52,567 nt of DNA, taken from JAQVEM01 sp034660395 (lineage in GTDB: Bacteria; Actinomycetota; Humimicrobiia; Humimicrobiales; Humimicrobiaceae). Position numbers and translations under genes: made by a program. How positions within the stretch are numbered: position 1 is the stretch's first letter; each line of letters opens with the position of its first letter. The stretch covers positions 1 through 52,567 of the forward strand of contig JAYEJA010000070.1 of NCBI GenBank assembly GCA_034660395.1, in the 5' to 3' direction. This document shows, piece by piece, positions 26,728 to 36,464 of this stretch. Under the pieces are notes generated by a model. The model ran no database searches and was not told the origin of the DNA. It saw nothing but the letters and a program-made list of their open reading frames with translations.

Positions 26728-27795
26728 TTATCCAAATATATCCCTAAATTTTAAAAAAATATTATCCAGGGCCAGTTCGGAATTAATAGAATAATTAAGG
26801 TATTTCCTGTTATTTTCTACCAGCTCCATTAAACTGAAAATCTTTTTTACTCTGACACTTTTAACATTTTCGCATATGAAAGCATAATTCCCTTTATAAT
26901 AAAGGCCTTCCCTGCCCGCTCCGAACTTCACAGCAAGAATATCCCCGAGCCAGGAAAATATTATATCAAAAATTCTGCTTACAGCTGAAATTTTAAATTT
27001 ATTTAACTTTCTCTTATGTTTTGACTTTAAAATACCCGTATATTTTTTTATCTCCCTTTTATCAAAGTCACTTTTTTTTACTTCGGTAAGCTCCTTTTCA
27101 AGATCGGTTTTGACCGCATTTTCCATTTTCTTTAGAATTTCAAACAATTTTGACGCCAGCCCCAGAGATATGGAAGAGTTTTTCCTCTTTTTCATACCTG
27201 CTGCCAGCATGTTTTTAATACTTTCATTTAAATATTTATCCATTACTTCGAAATCATCAGCATCCTTGCCACTGCCATTGTGCCTGAAATTCCAGTTGTA
27301 AACCATGCACCTTGATACTACTGTCGGCAGCATCGATGATACATCTTCCGTCAGGAGTATGAATACACTATTATTATCAGGCGGGTCTTCAAGAGTCTTC
27401 AGTAATCTGTTAGCAGCTTCCTGGTTCATCAATTCAGATTCCTTTATTATGCATATTTTTTCCCCCGGTTTATATGAACTCAGCCCCATAAAATTTTGCA
27501 GCCTGGAAATTTCTTCTATTCTTAATATATTTCCTTCCGGTTCAATAATTAAAATATTGGGATAGATGCCCTTCATCGTGTTTCTGCATACCAGGCAATC
27601 CCCGCACCCGTTTTCAGGGCAATTGACAGAAGCAGCAAACCCAAGAGAAAGTTTTAAAAGGAGTTCTATATTATTTCCATAAAATATATATGCATGGGAA
27701 ACACTGTCATTTTTAACCATCTCTGAAAGGGATTTTATATTGGATTGATTTATGTCATCCCCGGCTAAAAAATTGATGTTTTCCAGTATCTTCAT
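26728..27795 (-). CDS. holB: DNA polymerase III delta' subunit
   Basis: Delta' is part of the clamp loader. The HAYIFYG start of the AAA+ fold lacks a Walker A lysine, as expected for delta'. A zinc module has Cys59, 64, 67 and 70. The sensor segment ANRLLKTLEDPP and the SRC arginine-finger motif (VVSRCMVYNW) are present. The C-terminal region (about 200-355) is poorly conserved. It overlaps the tmk 3' end by 4 bases (ATGA), so the two are translationally coupled. Confidence 0.93.
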   Translation of the reverse strand: MKILENINFLAGDDINQSNIKSLSEMVKNDSVSHAYIFYGNNIELLLKLSLGFAASVNCPENGCGDCLVCRNTMKGIYPNILIIEPEGNILRIEEISRLQNFMGLSSYKPGEKICIIKESELMNQEAANRLLKTLEDPPDNNSVFILLTEDVSSMLPTVVSRCMVYNWNFRHNGSGKDADDFEVMDKYLNESIKNMLAAGMKKRKNSSISLGLASKLFEILKKMENAVKTDLEKELTEVKKSDFDKREIKKYTGILKSKHKRKLNKFKISAVSRIFDIIFSWLGDILAVKFGAGREGLYYKGNYAFICENVKSVRVKKIFSLMELVENNRKYLNYSINSELALDNIFLKFRDIFG

Positions 27796-28430
27796 TTCAA
27801 ATCCCCAAGATGCAGACGAACCTTCTTTTTTATTTCCTGGAATATATCTTCTATGCTCTTATCTCCATTGATTACTTTAACCCTGCCCTCGTTACCGGCT
27901 GCGATATCAGTATATCCCCTGTAAATTTTTTCCTTAAATTCATCTTTTTCCATTTCAATTCTATCCTTTTCTCTTCTCGTACTGTCAATTCTTTTTTTAC
28001 CCCTGCTTACTTTCACCATCAGTAAAAATGTTATATCCGGAATCAGTCCACCGGTTGCCAAAAAATTTATCTCTAAAATCTTCTTTTCTCCAAGCCCCCT
28101 CGCTATTCCCTGGTATACCACGGTTGAGTCAAAGAAGCGGTCGCATATAACAATTTTCCCTTCCTCTAAGGCAGGTTTTATTACTTTTGATACAAGCTCA
28201 GCTCTTGAAGCCAGAAATAGAAACGTCTCAGATTCCGGAGATATATCCAGGTTGCTTCTGGTTAAAAGAATATTTCTTATTCTCTGCCCCACTTCTGTTC
28301 CTCCGGGTTCTGCAGTAATAACCACTTCAAAACCCTCGCCTTTAAGAAAGTCTCTTAAAAGCTTAATCTGTGTGGTCTTGCCCGAACCGTCAGGTCCCTC
28401 AAAAGTTATAAATAACCCTTTTTTCATCAT
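27792..28430 (-). CDS. tmk: thymidylate kinase
   Basis: It phosphorylates dTMP to dTDP. The P-loop GPDGSGKTT starts near residue 12, followed by TAEPGGTEVGQRIR and the DRFFDSTVVYQG motif. A basic, flexible lid region follows (GKKRIDSTRREKDR). Length 212 is normal. It begins a tmk-holB-ricT operon. Two adjacent ATG codons are possible starts. Confidence 0.95.
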   Translation of the reverse strand: MMKKGLFITFEGPDGSGKTTQIKLLRDFLKGEGFEVVITAEPGGTEVGQRIRNILLTRSNLDISPESETFLFLASRAELVSKVIKPALEEGKIVICDRFFDSTVVYQGIARGLGEKKILEINFLATGGLIPDITFLLMVKVSRGKKRIDSTRREKDRIEMEKDEFKEKIYRGYTDIAAGNEGRVKVINGDKSIEDIFQEIKKKVRLHLGDLK

Positions 28431-28626
28431 AATTTATTAAAATAACCGGTCTAAATTATTATGCTCTTCCTGTTTAACATACAGCAAAGAAACACGAAAA
28501 TGATACCTCTGAATAATAATATCTCAATAATAGGAAATTTAAAACTATAAGGAAAGATTAAGAAAAATTTTTCCTCCGTCAGTATGCAGCACGCAGAGCT
28601 AAAATATAGCCAGGATAAAATTAATT

Positions 28627-29562
28627 TTAAATGTTATCAAGTGCAAATTTTACAGCACCCTGAACCGGTTTTTCAGTAAGAGGTTTAAAATTGACTTTCT
28701 TAAATTTAGCCTTTACTTCTTTCATCAGTACTGACTTAAAGAACTTATCACATTTAAAAACATTTCCAACAAAAACCAGATCGAATTCTTTTTCAGCAAG
28801 ACCAAGCTTCTTTACTACTATGGAGATTGAATTTATTGCTTCCCCGGCTTCTTCTCTCAGGATTCTAATCGAAGTTTCATCTCCCATCTCTGCCGTTCTG
28901 CACACTGTCCTGGCAAGAGCTGCAATCCTTACCTTAAAGAAAGCGCTGCCGTAAGCCCAGCTAACCAGTCTCGGTATGCTTTTTATTTTTAAGTCTTCCA
29001 TTATTGTCCCTGACAGGAGGGTTTCTTCACCCCTGCCATCATAATCCCTCATTACAGCTTTAAGAGCTTTTACGCCAATTGCGTAACCGCTTCCTTCGTC
29101 ACCCAGTATATAATCCCAGCCATTAACCTTTACCTCTTTGCCCCTTTCATTTACGCCAAGGCAGTTGGAACCGGTACCGCAAATTATTATTATGGCATTT
29201 GCACTATTGCTGCTTGCAGCCAGACCTATCCTCGTATCGTTATATATAAGGGTATTTTCAGGATCAAGATATTTTTCTATCCCGCTTTTAAATATCATTT
29301 TATGATATTTTTTACCATCGGTTAACGTGTCATAGCCGGCCATACCGAAACAGGCACTTTTAAATACAAAATCCTTCTGCCCATCTATTTTTTTTATTGC
29401 GTTCAGCACTACTCTGGTGAGATTCTCTCTAGCTTCCTTTATACCTGCACTTTTAAAATTGCTTGAGCAATACTCACTTTCCGAAACCACCTTTCCTGAC
29501 AGGTTCACTATCTGCACAACAGTCTTTGTTGCCCCTCCGTCAACACCCAGAACGTATTCCAA
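28627..29562 (-). CDS. BadF/BadG/BcrA/BcrD-type sugar kinase, N-acetylglucosamine kinase-like
   Basis: The 311-residue protein has the ASKHA fold: phosphate-1 loop VDGGATKT (8-15), phosphate-2 IIICGTGSN and a GDEGSGYAIG stretch typical of NAGK. It most likely phosphorylates N-acetylglucosamine or a related sugar for amino-sugar salvage. It lacks the cysteine pair of Fe-S activases, so it is not an activase itself. The start is TTG (29562) with AAAGGGGA upstream. It follows the large activase gene by 15 bases, so the two are likely one transcript although their biochemical link is unclear. Confidence 0.8.
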   Translation of the reverse strand: MEYVLGVDGGATKTVVQIVNLSGKVVSESEYCSSNFKSAGIKEARENLTRVVLNAIKKIDGQKDFVFKSACFGMAGYDTLTDGKKYHKMIFKSGIEKYLDPENTLIYNDTRIGLAASSNSANAIIIICGTGSNCLGVNERGKEVKVNGWDYILGDEGSGYAIGVKALKAVMRDYDGRGEETLLSGTIMEDLKIKSIPRLVSWAYGSAFFKVRIAALARTVCRTAEMGDETSIRILREEAGEAINSISIVVKKLGLAEKEFDLVFVGNVFKCDKFFKSVLMKEVKAKFKKVNFKPLTEKPVQGAVKFALDNI

Positions 29563-29577
29563 TTATTTCCCCTTTCT

Positions 29578-32500
29578 TTATTTTTTATCCTTTTTATCCA
29601 TATACTGCCTTGCCTGATACATAAAAGCTTCAAGCCGTGTTTCTGTCGTTCCCTGGTCCAGCCCGTCAAAAGCAAGATTTAACCACGGTATCTTGTACTC
29701 TTCCCTTATCATTTTTGATACGGCATTTACAAGGTTGCCGGGGATACAGGTAAAAGGCAGCACATTTATAATACCGTCAGCACCACTTTTTATCCAGTCT
29801 ACAGATTTTCCAATGCTTAGTGCAGCTTCACCAAACCATTTTATTATATACGGCTCTGCGTTATCCCATATTTCATAAATATCGGTTTCCCTGTCCTGCC
29901 TCAGGAAGCCTTCCAGCGGCTTTTCCAGCCTGCGGTGAAAATACTGCAGGAATTTATCAATCGACCTGTTAGAAACATAATACTTCATTCCTCTTAAAAA
30001 ATCCCTGGTCAGTTCCGGCATCTGGCTTCTGTAATCACTGCCATCACTGCTGTTATTCTCATTCAGCCCGAGCGATTTTAATATTTTATAATAAAGGTCG
30101 CCCTGCTTGGTCAGTATATCTATCTTCCTTGTTGCGGTTGTATGAAAAGGCCATTCCGCAAAGGTCGGGAATTCAACTTCCCCGCCCATCGCTTCTACAC
30201 TTCTTATAATATTATTATTGCTATAGGTATGATTTCTTACAAAGATTTCCCCCACTATACCGACTAATGGCTTTACCGTTTCCTTGATAGGAATTTTTTC
30301 AAAATCTTCTCTTGCTTCCTTTAAGATATCGGTCATCCTGTATAAAACCTTTACTACAGAATCATTTTCCACGGAACGGCAGACCTCTCCTATGTATTTC
30401 TGATAAACTTCATCCGTTTTTCCATTCTCAACCTCATAAGGCCTTGTTTTTCTTAACATTTTATTTAGATAATCAATGGTAAATATACCAAACATTGCCT
30501 TCAGGACCAGCGTGATTCCTCTTAAGCCCTCCATATCATATTCCCTGTAAAACTGATTGCCTTCAGGCGCACCGGGTGCAATTATGGGGACGTCACCATA
30601 GCCAAGTTCTTTAATTATGATTTTCTGCATCGTATTATACTGACCAAAACGGCAGGGTCCGTATGTTTGCGCCATCAGGAATGCTGACTTCTTGGGATCG
30701 TTATGTTTTAAAGTCTTTATAATATCCCCGGTGGTTATAATGAAGGGGTAGCATTCCTTTCCCAGTGTATATTTCCTCCCATACTTAAGCGTTTCGTCAT
30801 CCGAATACAACATCTCGGCATCAATACCTGCCGACCTGAATGCATGTTTTAAGACAATCGCGCCATCGCCCATATAGGGTATATATATTTTTCTACCTGT
30901 GTTTTTCTTGAATACGGTTTCTTTCTTATCTTCCTTAACCTTCTCTGGTAAAAATTCTTTTTTATCCTTTACATTCATCAGCGAATCCACAAATGCTTCG
31001 CATCGGGTTATTACTCCTGCGCCTGCCGAATGCTCATCCACTTCCAGTCTTAAGAAAGGTTTCTTCATTTCCCTTTCGAAATATTGAAGAATGAAAGAAT
31101 CCGGTCCACACCCGAAGTTGGTAATATATACGGGATAGAGTCTTTTGTCATTATTTATTATTTTTGCCCCGCTCATAATCCTATCACCGAATTCCCAGTA
31201 AAGATTCGGCCACTTCTCCGACAGGTCGACGGAATCTACCGGCAGGTAATCAAGGGGAATTACCTTAAAACCAAGTTCCCTTAATTTTTTGGGTACATCC
31301 ATACTAATAACCCTGTCACAGCTGTTATACGACCTGCTGGTTATTACCATGACAATTTCGTCATCACCCAGGCTATCCAGTATCTCTCTACCCCTTTCCC
31401 TGATAGACCTGTAGAATTTTCCCTGGGCAGCATAGGCTTCCTCTATTGCTTTTTTTATATCCTTTTTATTACACCCGAGCTCTTCTGCCATTTTTGCCAG
31501 CTGTTTTCCCTTTATATACTCTTTAAAACTAAAATTGAATATGGGAGAGAGTATTTTGACATCTCCGGTGTCAATAGCTGACTTTACGATTGACCATGAG
31601 CCCTGGATAAATGGGCAGGGATAGCTTCCTGTTCTTTCACCCTTAATATTACTATCCTTGGTAGGCATATCCCTGGTTGTGGGCAAAAACAAATAGTCTA
31701 CTCCTTTTTCCAGAAGGTTCTGAACATGGCCAAGCATGGTTTTCATGGGAAAGCAGGTCTCAGTTACCGAGTGCTGAAGACCGTCATTGACTATTTTCTT
31801 ATTGGTCCTATCCGATAATACAAAATCAAATCCGAGTTCTGAAAAGAATGCATTCCAGAAGGGGTACATCTCATGGGTAAGCATGGAAAAAGGAATACCA
31901 ACTTTTTCAGCTCCTTTATTATCCCTGCCCCTGTATGAATTCATTAGAAATTTTTCACGCTCTTCAAAATAGTCAGCTATATCCTTTTTTTTGTGTCGGC
32001 CTTTTTCATATCTTTCACACCTGCCTCCGTAAAATAACGGGCGCTGACCTTTTATGGAGACCTTTTTTATTTCACAACTGTTCGGGCAACCGTTACATAT
32101 AAAAGAGCTGTGCTTATAGCTGACCTTTGATATATTTTCAAATCCCCTGAATTTTGTCTTTTCCGGAGGGTTTTCAAGAACTGCTATTGCCGTCCCAATC
32201 GAGCCGGTTACTTCATGGTTTTCCGGAACGGTTATCTCTTTTCCAAGATAATTCCTAAAAGCAGCTACAACCGCCTTATTATAGGCAACCGCTCCCTGGA
32301 AAAAAATCCTTTTACCTATCTTTTTCCTCCCTACCACTCCATTTATATAATTCATTACAATGGAATAGGCGAGACCGGCAAGTAAATCTTCTATACCTGC
32401 ACCCTTTTGGTAATGGTACTGGACATTTGTTTCCATAAAAACGGTACATCGCTCTCCGAGATTTAAAGGATTCTTTGCCTTAAGCCCAATATCACCAAAA

Positions 32501-33870
32501 TCTTCAATCTTTATATCAAATCTTTCAGCCTGTTCTTCCAGAAAGGAGCCTGTCCCGGCTGCACAAACCTTATTCATCTCAAAGTCAATAACCACTCCAT
32601 CACCCAGTGATATGAACTTGGAGTCCTGACCGCCTATTTCAAAAATCGTATCAACCGAACTATCTATATCCGCCGCTGCCTTTGCCTGGGCAGATATTTC
32701 ATTTATTACCACATCGGCACCTACAAAATCCCCTATCAGATACCTTCCAGAGCCGGTAGTTCCCGCACCTTTTACATTGATTTTATCTCCGATTCTATCA
32801 TTTATTATTTCAATTCCCTTCCGTACCGCTTCTATAGGCCTTCCTGCCGTTCTTAAATAGACTTTCTCAATCAGTCTTTTTCCCCTGTCTATTGCCACTA
32901 CATTAGTGCTTATGGACCCAACATCTATACCAATATATGCATCAACTTTTTCCCCCGGAAAATTATATTTATTTACTTTTCCATCCGATGGATTCTTGCC
33001 CGCAAGGTTAAGCGGTTCGAATGATTCTCTCTCGTATTTGAAATTTCTAAGGTATTCATCAAGACTTCCTGCCAGTCCCGACATATCAATTTTCGCCTTT
33101 GATTTTTCTGATGCTATGCTTAAAGATGAACCGATGGCACCCGTAGAAGCCCTGTAACGGGGTATTATTACTTTTTCTTCCAGTACATCATCAAATGCCT
33201 TGATAATAGCCCGGTTAAAAGATACGCCCCCGCAAAAAACTATGGGAGGTATAAACTTTTTCCCTTTGGCAATACCTGATTTAAAACTCCTGGCCATTGC
33301 GTAACAGAGACCCAGTATTATATCCTCATCGCTCGCAGCTTCCTGCTGCAGGTGAATCATATCTGATTTTGCAAAAACACTGCATCTCCCGGCAATAGTT
33401 GAAGGATTTTTTGATTTCAATGCTATTCTGGCAAATTCTTCTATGGTCAGCCCGAACCTTGAAGCCTGCTGGTCAATAAAGGAACCCGTTCCCGCGGCAC
33501 AAAGCTCATTCATTGCATAATCGCCATAAACGAGGTCGATAAACTTTGAATCCTGCCCGCCGATTTCTACAACCGTCCTGGCATCTTCATGTAAAAACTT
33601 TACACCATTAATTATCGCTTCTATTTCGTTAACGAATCTAAAACCAAGTACCCCGGCAATTTCCTTTCCGCCGGAGCCTGTAATTCCTATGCCGCTTATC
33701 TTATCCCGGTAAACGCTATTAGTTATGTTCTCTATATCCTTCTTTATTGACTTTACCGGCTCACCAAAATGTCTTGTATAAGGAAGAACTTCTACTATTT
33801 CTTTTTCCTTATTAATAATCGCCCTGTTAATGCTTATTGATCCTATGTCATACCCAATATATAGACTCAA
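29578..33870 (-). CDS. giant 2-hydroxyacyl-CoA dehydratase activase-like protein (two activase domains plus DUF2229/HgdB-like)
   Basis: The 1430-residue protein has two tandem activase domains (about 1-257 and 312-567), each with an ASKHA ATPase core. Each carries two cysteines 39 residues apart, Cys124/163 and Cys436/475. This is the same spacing as Cys127 and Cys166, which hold the [4Fe-4S] cluster in HgdC of Acidaminococcus. A Cys-rich stretch (ICNGCPNSCEI, about 591) follows, and then about 800 residues related to DUF2229 and dehydratase (HgdB-like) proteins, with further Cys motifs such as CGPDSFILQYF and GPCRFGQYNTM. Such proteins are widespread in anaerobes, but the substrate is unknown. 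No separate dehydratase subunits are nearby. The start is TTG. Confidence 0.88.
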   Translation of the reverse strand: MSLYIGYDIGSISINRAIINKEKEIVEVLPYTRHFGEPVKSIKKDIENITNSVYRDKISGIGITGSGGKEIAGVLGFRFVNEIEAIINGVKFLHEDARTVVEIGGQDSKFIDLVYGDYAMNELCAAGTGSFIDQQASRFGLTIEEFARIALKSKNPSTIAGRCSVFAKSDMIHLQQEAASDEDIILGLCYAMARSFKSGIAKGKKFIPPIVFCGGVSFNRAIIKAFDDVLEEKVIIPRYRASTGAIGSSLSIASEKSKAKIDMSGLAGSLDEYLRNFKYERESFEPLNLAGKNPSDGKVNKYNFPGEKVDAYIGIDVGSISTNVVAIDRGKRLIEKVYLRTAGRPIEAVRKGIEIINDRIGDKINVKGAGTTGSGRYLIGDFVGADVVINEISAQAKAAADIDSSVDTIFEIGGQDSKFISLGDGVVIDFEMNKVCAAGTGSFLEEQAERFDIKIEDFGDIGLKAKNPLNLGERCTVFMETNVQYHYQKGAGIEDLLAGLAYSIVMNYINGVVGRKKIGKRIFFQGAVAYNKAVVAAFRNYLGKEITVPENHEVTGSIGTAIAVLENPPEKTKFRGFENISKVSYKHSSFICNGCPNSCEIKKVSIKGQRPLFYGGRCERYEKGRHKKKDIADYFEEREKFLMNSYRGRDNKGAEKVGIPFSMLTHEMYPFWNAFFSELGFDFVLSDRTNKKIVNDGLQHSVTETCFPMKTMLGHVQNLLEKGVDYLFLPTTRDMPTKDSNIKGERTGSYPCPFIQGSWSIVKSAIDTGDVKILSPIFNFSFKEYIKGKQLAKMAEELGCNKKDIKKAIEEAYAAQGKFYRSIRERGREILDSLGDDEIVMVITSRSYNSCDRVISMDVPKKLRELGFKVIPLDYLPVDSVDLSEKWPNLYWEFGDRIMSGAKIINNDKRLYPVYITNFGCGPDSFILQYFEREMKKPFLRLEVDEHSAGAGVITRCEAFVDSLMNVKDKKEFLPEKVKEDKKETVFKKNTGRKIYIPYMGDGAIVLKHAFRSAGIDAEMLYSDDETLKYGRKYTLGKECYPFIITTGDIIKTLKHNDPKKSAFLMAQTYGPCRFGQYNTMQKIIIKELGYGDVPIIAPGAPEGNQFYREYDMEGLRGITLVLKAMFGIFTIDYLNKMLRKTRPYEVENGKTDEVYQKYIGEVCRSVENDSVVKVLYRMTDILKEAREDFEKIPIKETVKPLVGIVGEIFVRNHTYSNNNIIRSVEAMGGEVEFPTFAEWPFHTTATRKIDILTKQGDLYYKILKSLGLNENNSSDGSDYRSQMPELTRDFLRGMKYYVSNRSIDKFLQYFHRRLEKPLEGFLRQDRETDIYEIWDNAEPYIIKWFGEAALSIGKSVDWIKSGADGIINVLPFTCIPGNLVNAVSKMIREEYKIPWLNLAFDGLDQGTTETRLEAFMYQARQYMDKKDKK

Positions 33871-34225
33871 GAGTTACCCACTTATCCTTTCTTCACTATT
33901 TTATATAAACCCGGGAAGTTTAATAATTAAAAAATAAATTGTCATATATTATGCCAGATACAAATCTATATTGCATTAATTATATCGCACTAAAAGTTTA
34001 ACACATCTATTATAAACGACAATTAACCTATTTTAGTTTCTAATTTTCTTATAGTGCCAAAATTAGTAATTTATTTATATATTCATATCAGGAAATATCA
34101 AATCCGGATAGCTGCGCCTTTCAAATATATAATGCTTCCTGTAATCTTTTTACTAAACTGGTATTTTCTTATACAACATTAATATTCAATATGCTAAAAT
34201 TATCTATTGATACAGCGGAAATACC
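33871..34225. other. 355-base AT-rich gap between divergent genes
   Basis: It separates the activase gene (-) from the lipoprotein gene (+) and must hold both promoters. A TAAAAT (about 34194) could be a -10 box for the lipoprotein, but no good -35 box goes with it. I see no RNA gene and no convincing open reading frame. Confidence 0.5.
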
Positions 34226-35065
34226 ATGACAAAATTAAGCTACTTAAAAATTTTAATAATACTTATCTTATTTATTTTCCTGCTGCCATTTATTTCTTCC
34301 TGCGACCCTACCATAATAGAAATTTTCACCGAGTTAAATACCGATTATTCCGGGATGAGAACTATTGATATCGCCGTAAAAACAGAATATCTTCAAAATA
34401 GTGAAGCTCTTCTGGAACAGAATCAATCTCTTTATGAGAAGATACTTGAAAACCTTCAGGATGGGGAGCAGGATGTATTTGAAGAAGGTGAATATACCCA
34501 TTTCACATCCACAATAGATTTTGACGATATAAATTTTCTCCAGCATATCTCTATAGATAACCTTTCCGAAACGCCGCCTGAAAGATTTCTTGCCAGATTC
34601 AAGAAAGACGATTACTTTTTTTATAGTGAATACTTTTTTGAAGACTATATTGATATGAAAATAGATGACACCCTTTTATCCTCCTCCGATAAAAATTCAG
34701 ACTACCGGAGAATCGCCGACCTGACCAGCGCAGATAGTGAAATCCTGAGTATAACATATCAGATAAAGTTCCCGGTAAAAATAACCAGTGATAACGCCGA
34801 TGTTATAGGAGATAATAATATTGCCATCTGGAATATTAAATACGGTGACGAAAGAAAAATTAATATACAGGGGCGGAAAACAAAATTCCTAACATACTTT
34901 TTAATCGTAATTCTGGGTATTATAGTCCTATTTATAATATTCATAATATTTATAATAATATTCAGCTCAAGAAGGAGTAAAAGACAGACTCCACGCAGGA
35001 AATCATATTATTCCTATGACAATTATTTTAAAAAGGACAGGTATTTCAACAGCGGTGACGATTAA
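34226..35065 (+). CDS. lipoprotein with C-terminal membrane helix, LppM/DUF3153-like
   Basis: A signal peptide ends in a lipobox (FISSC), so residue 26 would be the lipidated Cys. The middle (about 30-215) is predicted to be mainly beta and contains the IAIWNIKYGDERKINIQG stretch that resembles the end of LppM/DUF3153 domains. A very hydrophobic helix (about 222-248) follows, then a short tail rich in Arg, Lys and Tyr that would lie in the cytoplasm. Function unknown. It precedes the fumarase beta gene by 32 bases on the same strand, which may be chance. Confidence 0.75.
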   Translation: MTKLSYLKILIILILFIFLLPFISSCDPTIIEIFTELNTDYSGMRTIDIAVKTEYLQNSEALLEQNQSLYEKILENLQDGEQDVFEEGEYTHFTSTIDFDDINFLQHISIDNLSETPPERFLARFKKDDYFFYSEYFFEDYIDMKIDDTLLSSSDKNSDYRRIADLTSADSEILSITYQIKFPVKITSDNADVIGDNNIAIWNIKYGDERKINIQGRKTKFLTYFLIVILGIIVLFIIFIIFIIIFSSRRSKRQTPRRKSYYSYDNYFKKDRYFNSGDD

Positions 35066-35097
35066 AGATACAATAAATTGACATTGATGAGATATAA

Positions 35098-35649
35098 ATG
35101 GGAATCAGCGGTTTCAAGTTATCCACACCTCTCACAGAGGAAAAAATTAAAAATTTAAGAGCGGGGGACGCAGTATATTTAAATGGTACCATACTTGGCG
35201 CCAGGGATGCAGCCCATAAAAGGTTTATAAAAAGCATTGCCTCGCACGAAAAACTGCCTGTTAATTTGAAGGATAGCACCATATTTTATGTCGGGCCGTC
35301 GCCGGCGCCACCCGGGAAAAAAAGCGGAAGCATTGGCCCCACTACCAGCGCAAGAATGGATAATCTGACAGAGCCGCTACTGAAGAAGGGACTTAAGGCG
35401 ACAATAGGAAAAGGCAGCAGAAATGATAACTTAAAAGGTCTTTTAAAAAAATATAAATCTGTTTATTTCATAACAATTGGCGGTATTGCCGCGTATCTTG
35501 CCACAAAAGTTAAAAATATAAAGCCGGTCGCCTATAGCGATCTTGGGGCAGAGGCGGTTTTTGAGATTGAGGTATCAAACCTGCCCTTATTTGTGGCTTA
35601 CGATATTTACGGAGGGGATATCTTTGAATCTGCCCTTCGCATTGAATGA
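35098..35649 (+). CDS. class I fumarate hydratase, beta subunit
   Basis: The beta subunit supplies the C-terminal domain of the two-subunit, [4Fe-4S] class I fumarase (or tartrate dehydratase). Family motifs are LNGTILGARDAAHKR, YVGPSPAPPGKKSGSIGPTT, ARMD and GKGSRND. Length 183 is typical. Its 3' end overlaps that of the alpha subunit gene on the opposite strand by 43 bases. The ribosome site is weak (GATGAGA). Fumarase is more likely than tartrate dehydratase, but sequence alone does not settle this. Confidence 0.9.
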   Translation: MGISGFKLSTPLTEEKIKNLRAGDAVYLNGTILGARDAAHKRFIKSIASHEKLPVNLKDSTIFYVGPSPAPPGKKSGSIGPTTSARMDNLTEPLLKKGLKATIGKGSRNDNLKGLLKKYKSVYFITIGGIAAYLATKVKNIKPVAYSDLGAEAVFEIEVSNLPLFVAYDIYGGDIFESALRIE

Positions 35650-36464
35650 CAGCCCATGAAAATTGCAAGGGGAAGGGTCGCCATGTGGCAGGGAGCATAT
35701 TCTATATTACATGCCAGTGCCGTTGTTTCTCCTCCCAGTCCCTGGGGTCCTATTCCTGTTTTATTTACGGCTTCCAATATCCTGCCCTCCAGTTCTTCAT
35801 ACTTTTTATCCGGATTCCTTTTCTTTATATTCCTGAAGCTTGCAACCCTTGCCATCTGAGTTACTTCAGAAGATGAGCCGCCAATGCCAATCCCGAGTAT
35901 CACCGGCGGGCAGCACTTTGTAACTATCTCCCTGACCCTTTTTACCACAAGTTCCATTATCCGTTCCTCGCCAGCTGAAGGGTCAAGCATATAAAGAGCA
36001 GAGCAGTTCTCGCTTCCTCCGCCTTTTAAATACAGCTTAATATGAATACCGGAATCACCTGTAAAGGAAGTATGGATTATCGCAGGAGTATTATCCGAAG
36101 TGTTTTTCCTTTTGTATAACGGGTCGTTGACAACAGATTTTCTCAAATAATTTTTATTATAGGTATCAGCAACTGTTCTGTTTATCTGTTTATTCAATTC
36201 CCCCGCTTTTTCTATAATGACATCCCTGCCAATATCCATATCAATATATACAAGCCCGCAATCCTGGCATAGGGGAAGCCTTTGTCTGCCTGATATTTGC
36301 TCATTTTCTAAAATAAGCTTTAAAATATCTTTTGCCCTGCGGCCTGGCTCTCTTTTTATGGCAAGCTCTACGGCTTCCCTGATATCGGCAGGCAGGCTGA
36401 AACTTGCTTTAACCAGAAGTTTTTTTACTTCTTTTGTTACCCTTGTAATTTCTATACTTTTCAT
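35607..36464 (-). CDS. class I fumarate hydratase, alpha subunit
   Basis: The alpha subunit holds the oxygen-sensitive [4Fe-4S] cluster that hydrates fumarate to malate. Candidate cluster cysteines lie in LPLCQDCGL, TKCCPPVILGIGIGGS and MGCHSMRR near the C-terminus. Length 285 fits the family. The N-terminus (MKSIEITRVTKEVKKL) aligns with normal alpha starts, so the 56-base overlap with the topA 3' end is probably real. It is read toward the beta gene, and the two overlap tail to tail. GGGA lies before the ATG. Confidence 0.92.
   Translation of the reverse strand: MKSIEITRVTKEVKKLLVKASFSLPADIREAVELAIKREPGRRAKDILKLILENEQISGRQRLPLCQDCGLVYIDMDIGRDVIIEKAGELNKQINRTVADTYNKNYLRKSVVNDPLYKRKNTSDNTPAIIHTSFTGDSGIHIKLYLKGGGSENCSALYMLDPSAGEERIMELVVKRVREIVTKCCPPVILGIGIGGSSSEVTQMARVASFRNIKKRNPDKKYEELEGRILEAVNKTGIGPQGLGGETTALACNIEYAPCHMATLPLAIFMGCHSMRRADSKISPP

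Noticed and set aside
26715..26735. TTG-initiated extension of ricT
   Set aside because: It lies over the holB stop and translates the ribosome site of the ATG at 26714.
28431..28626. Gene in the gap between tmk and the NAGK-like kinase
   Set aside because: No frame with a ribosome site; only AT-rich sequence and a weak AGGAAA/TTTCCT inverted repeat.
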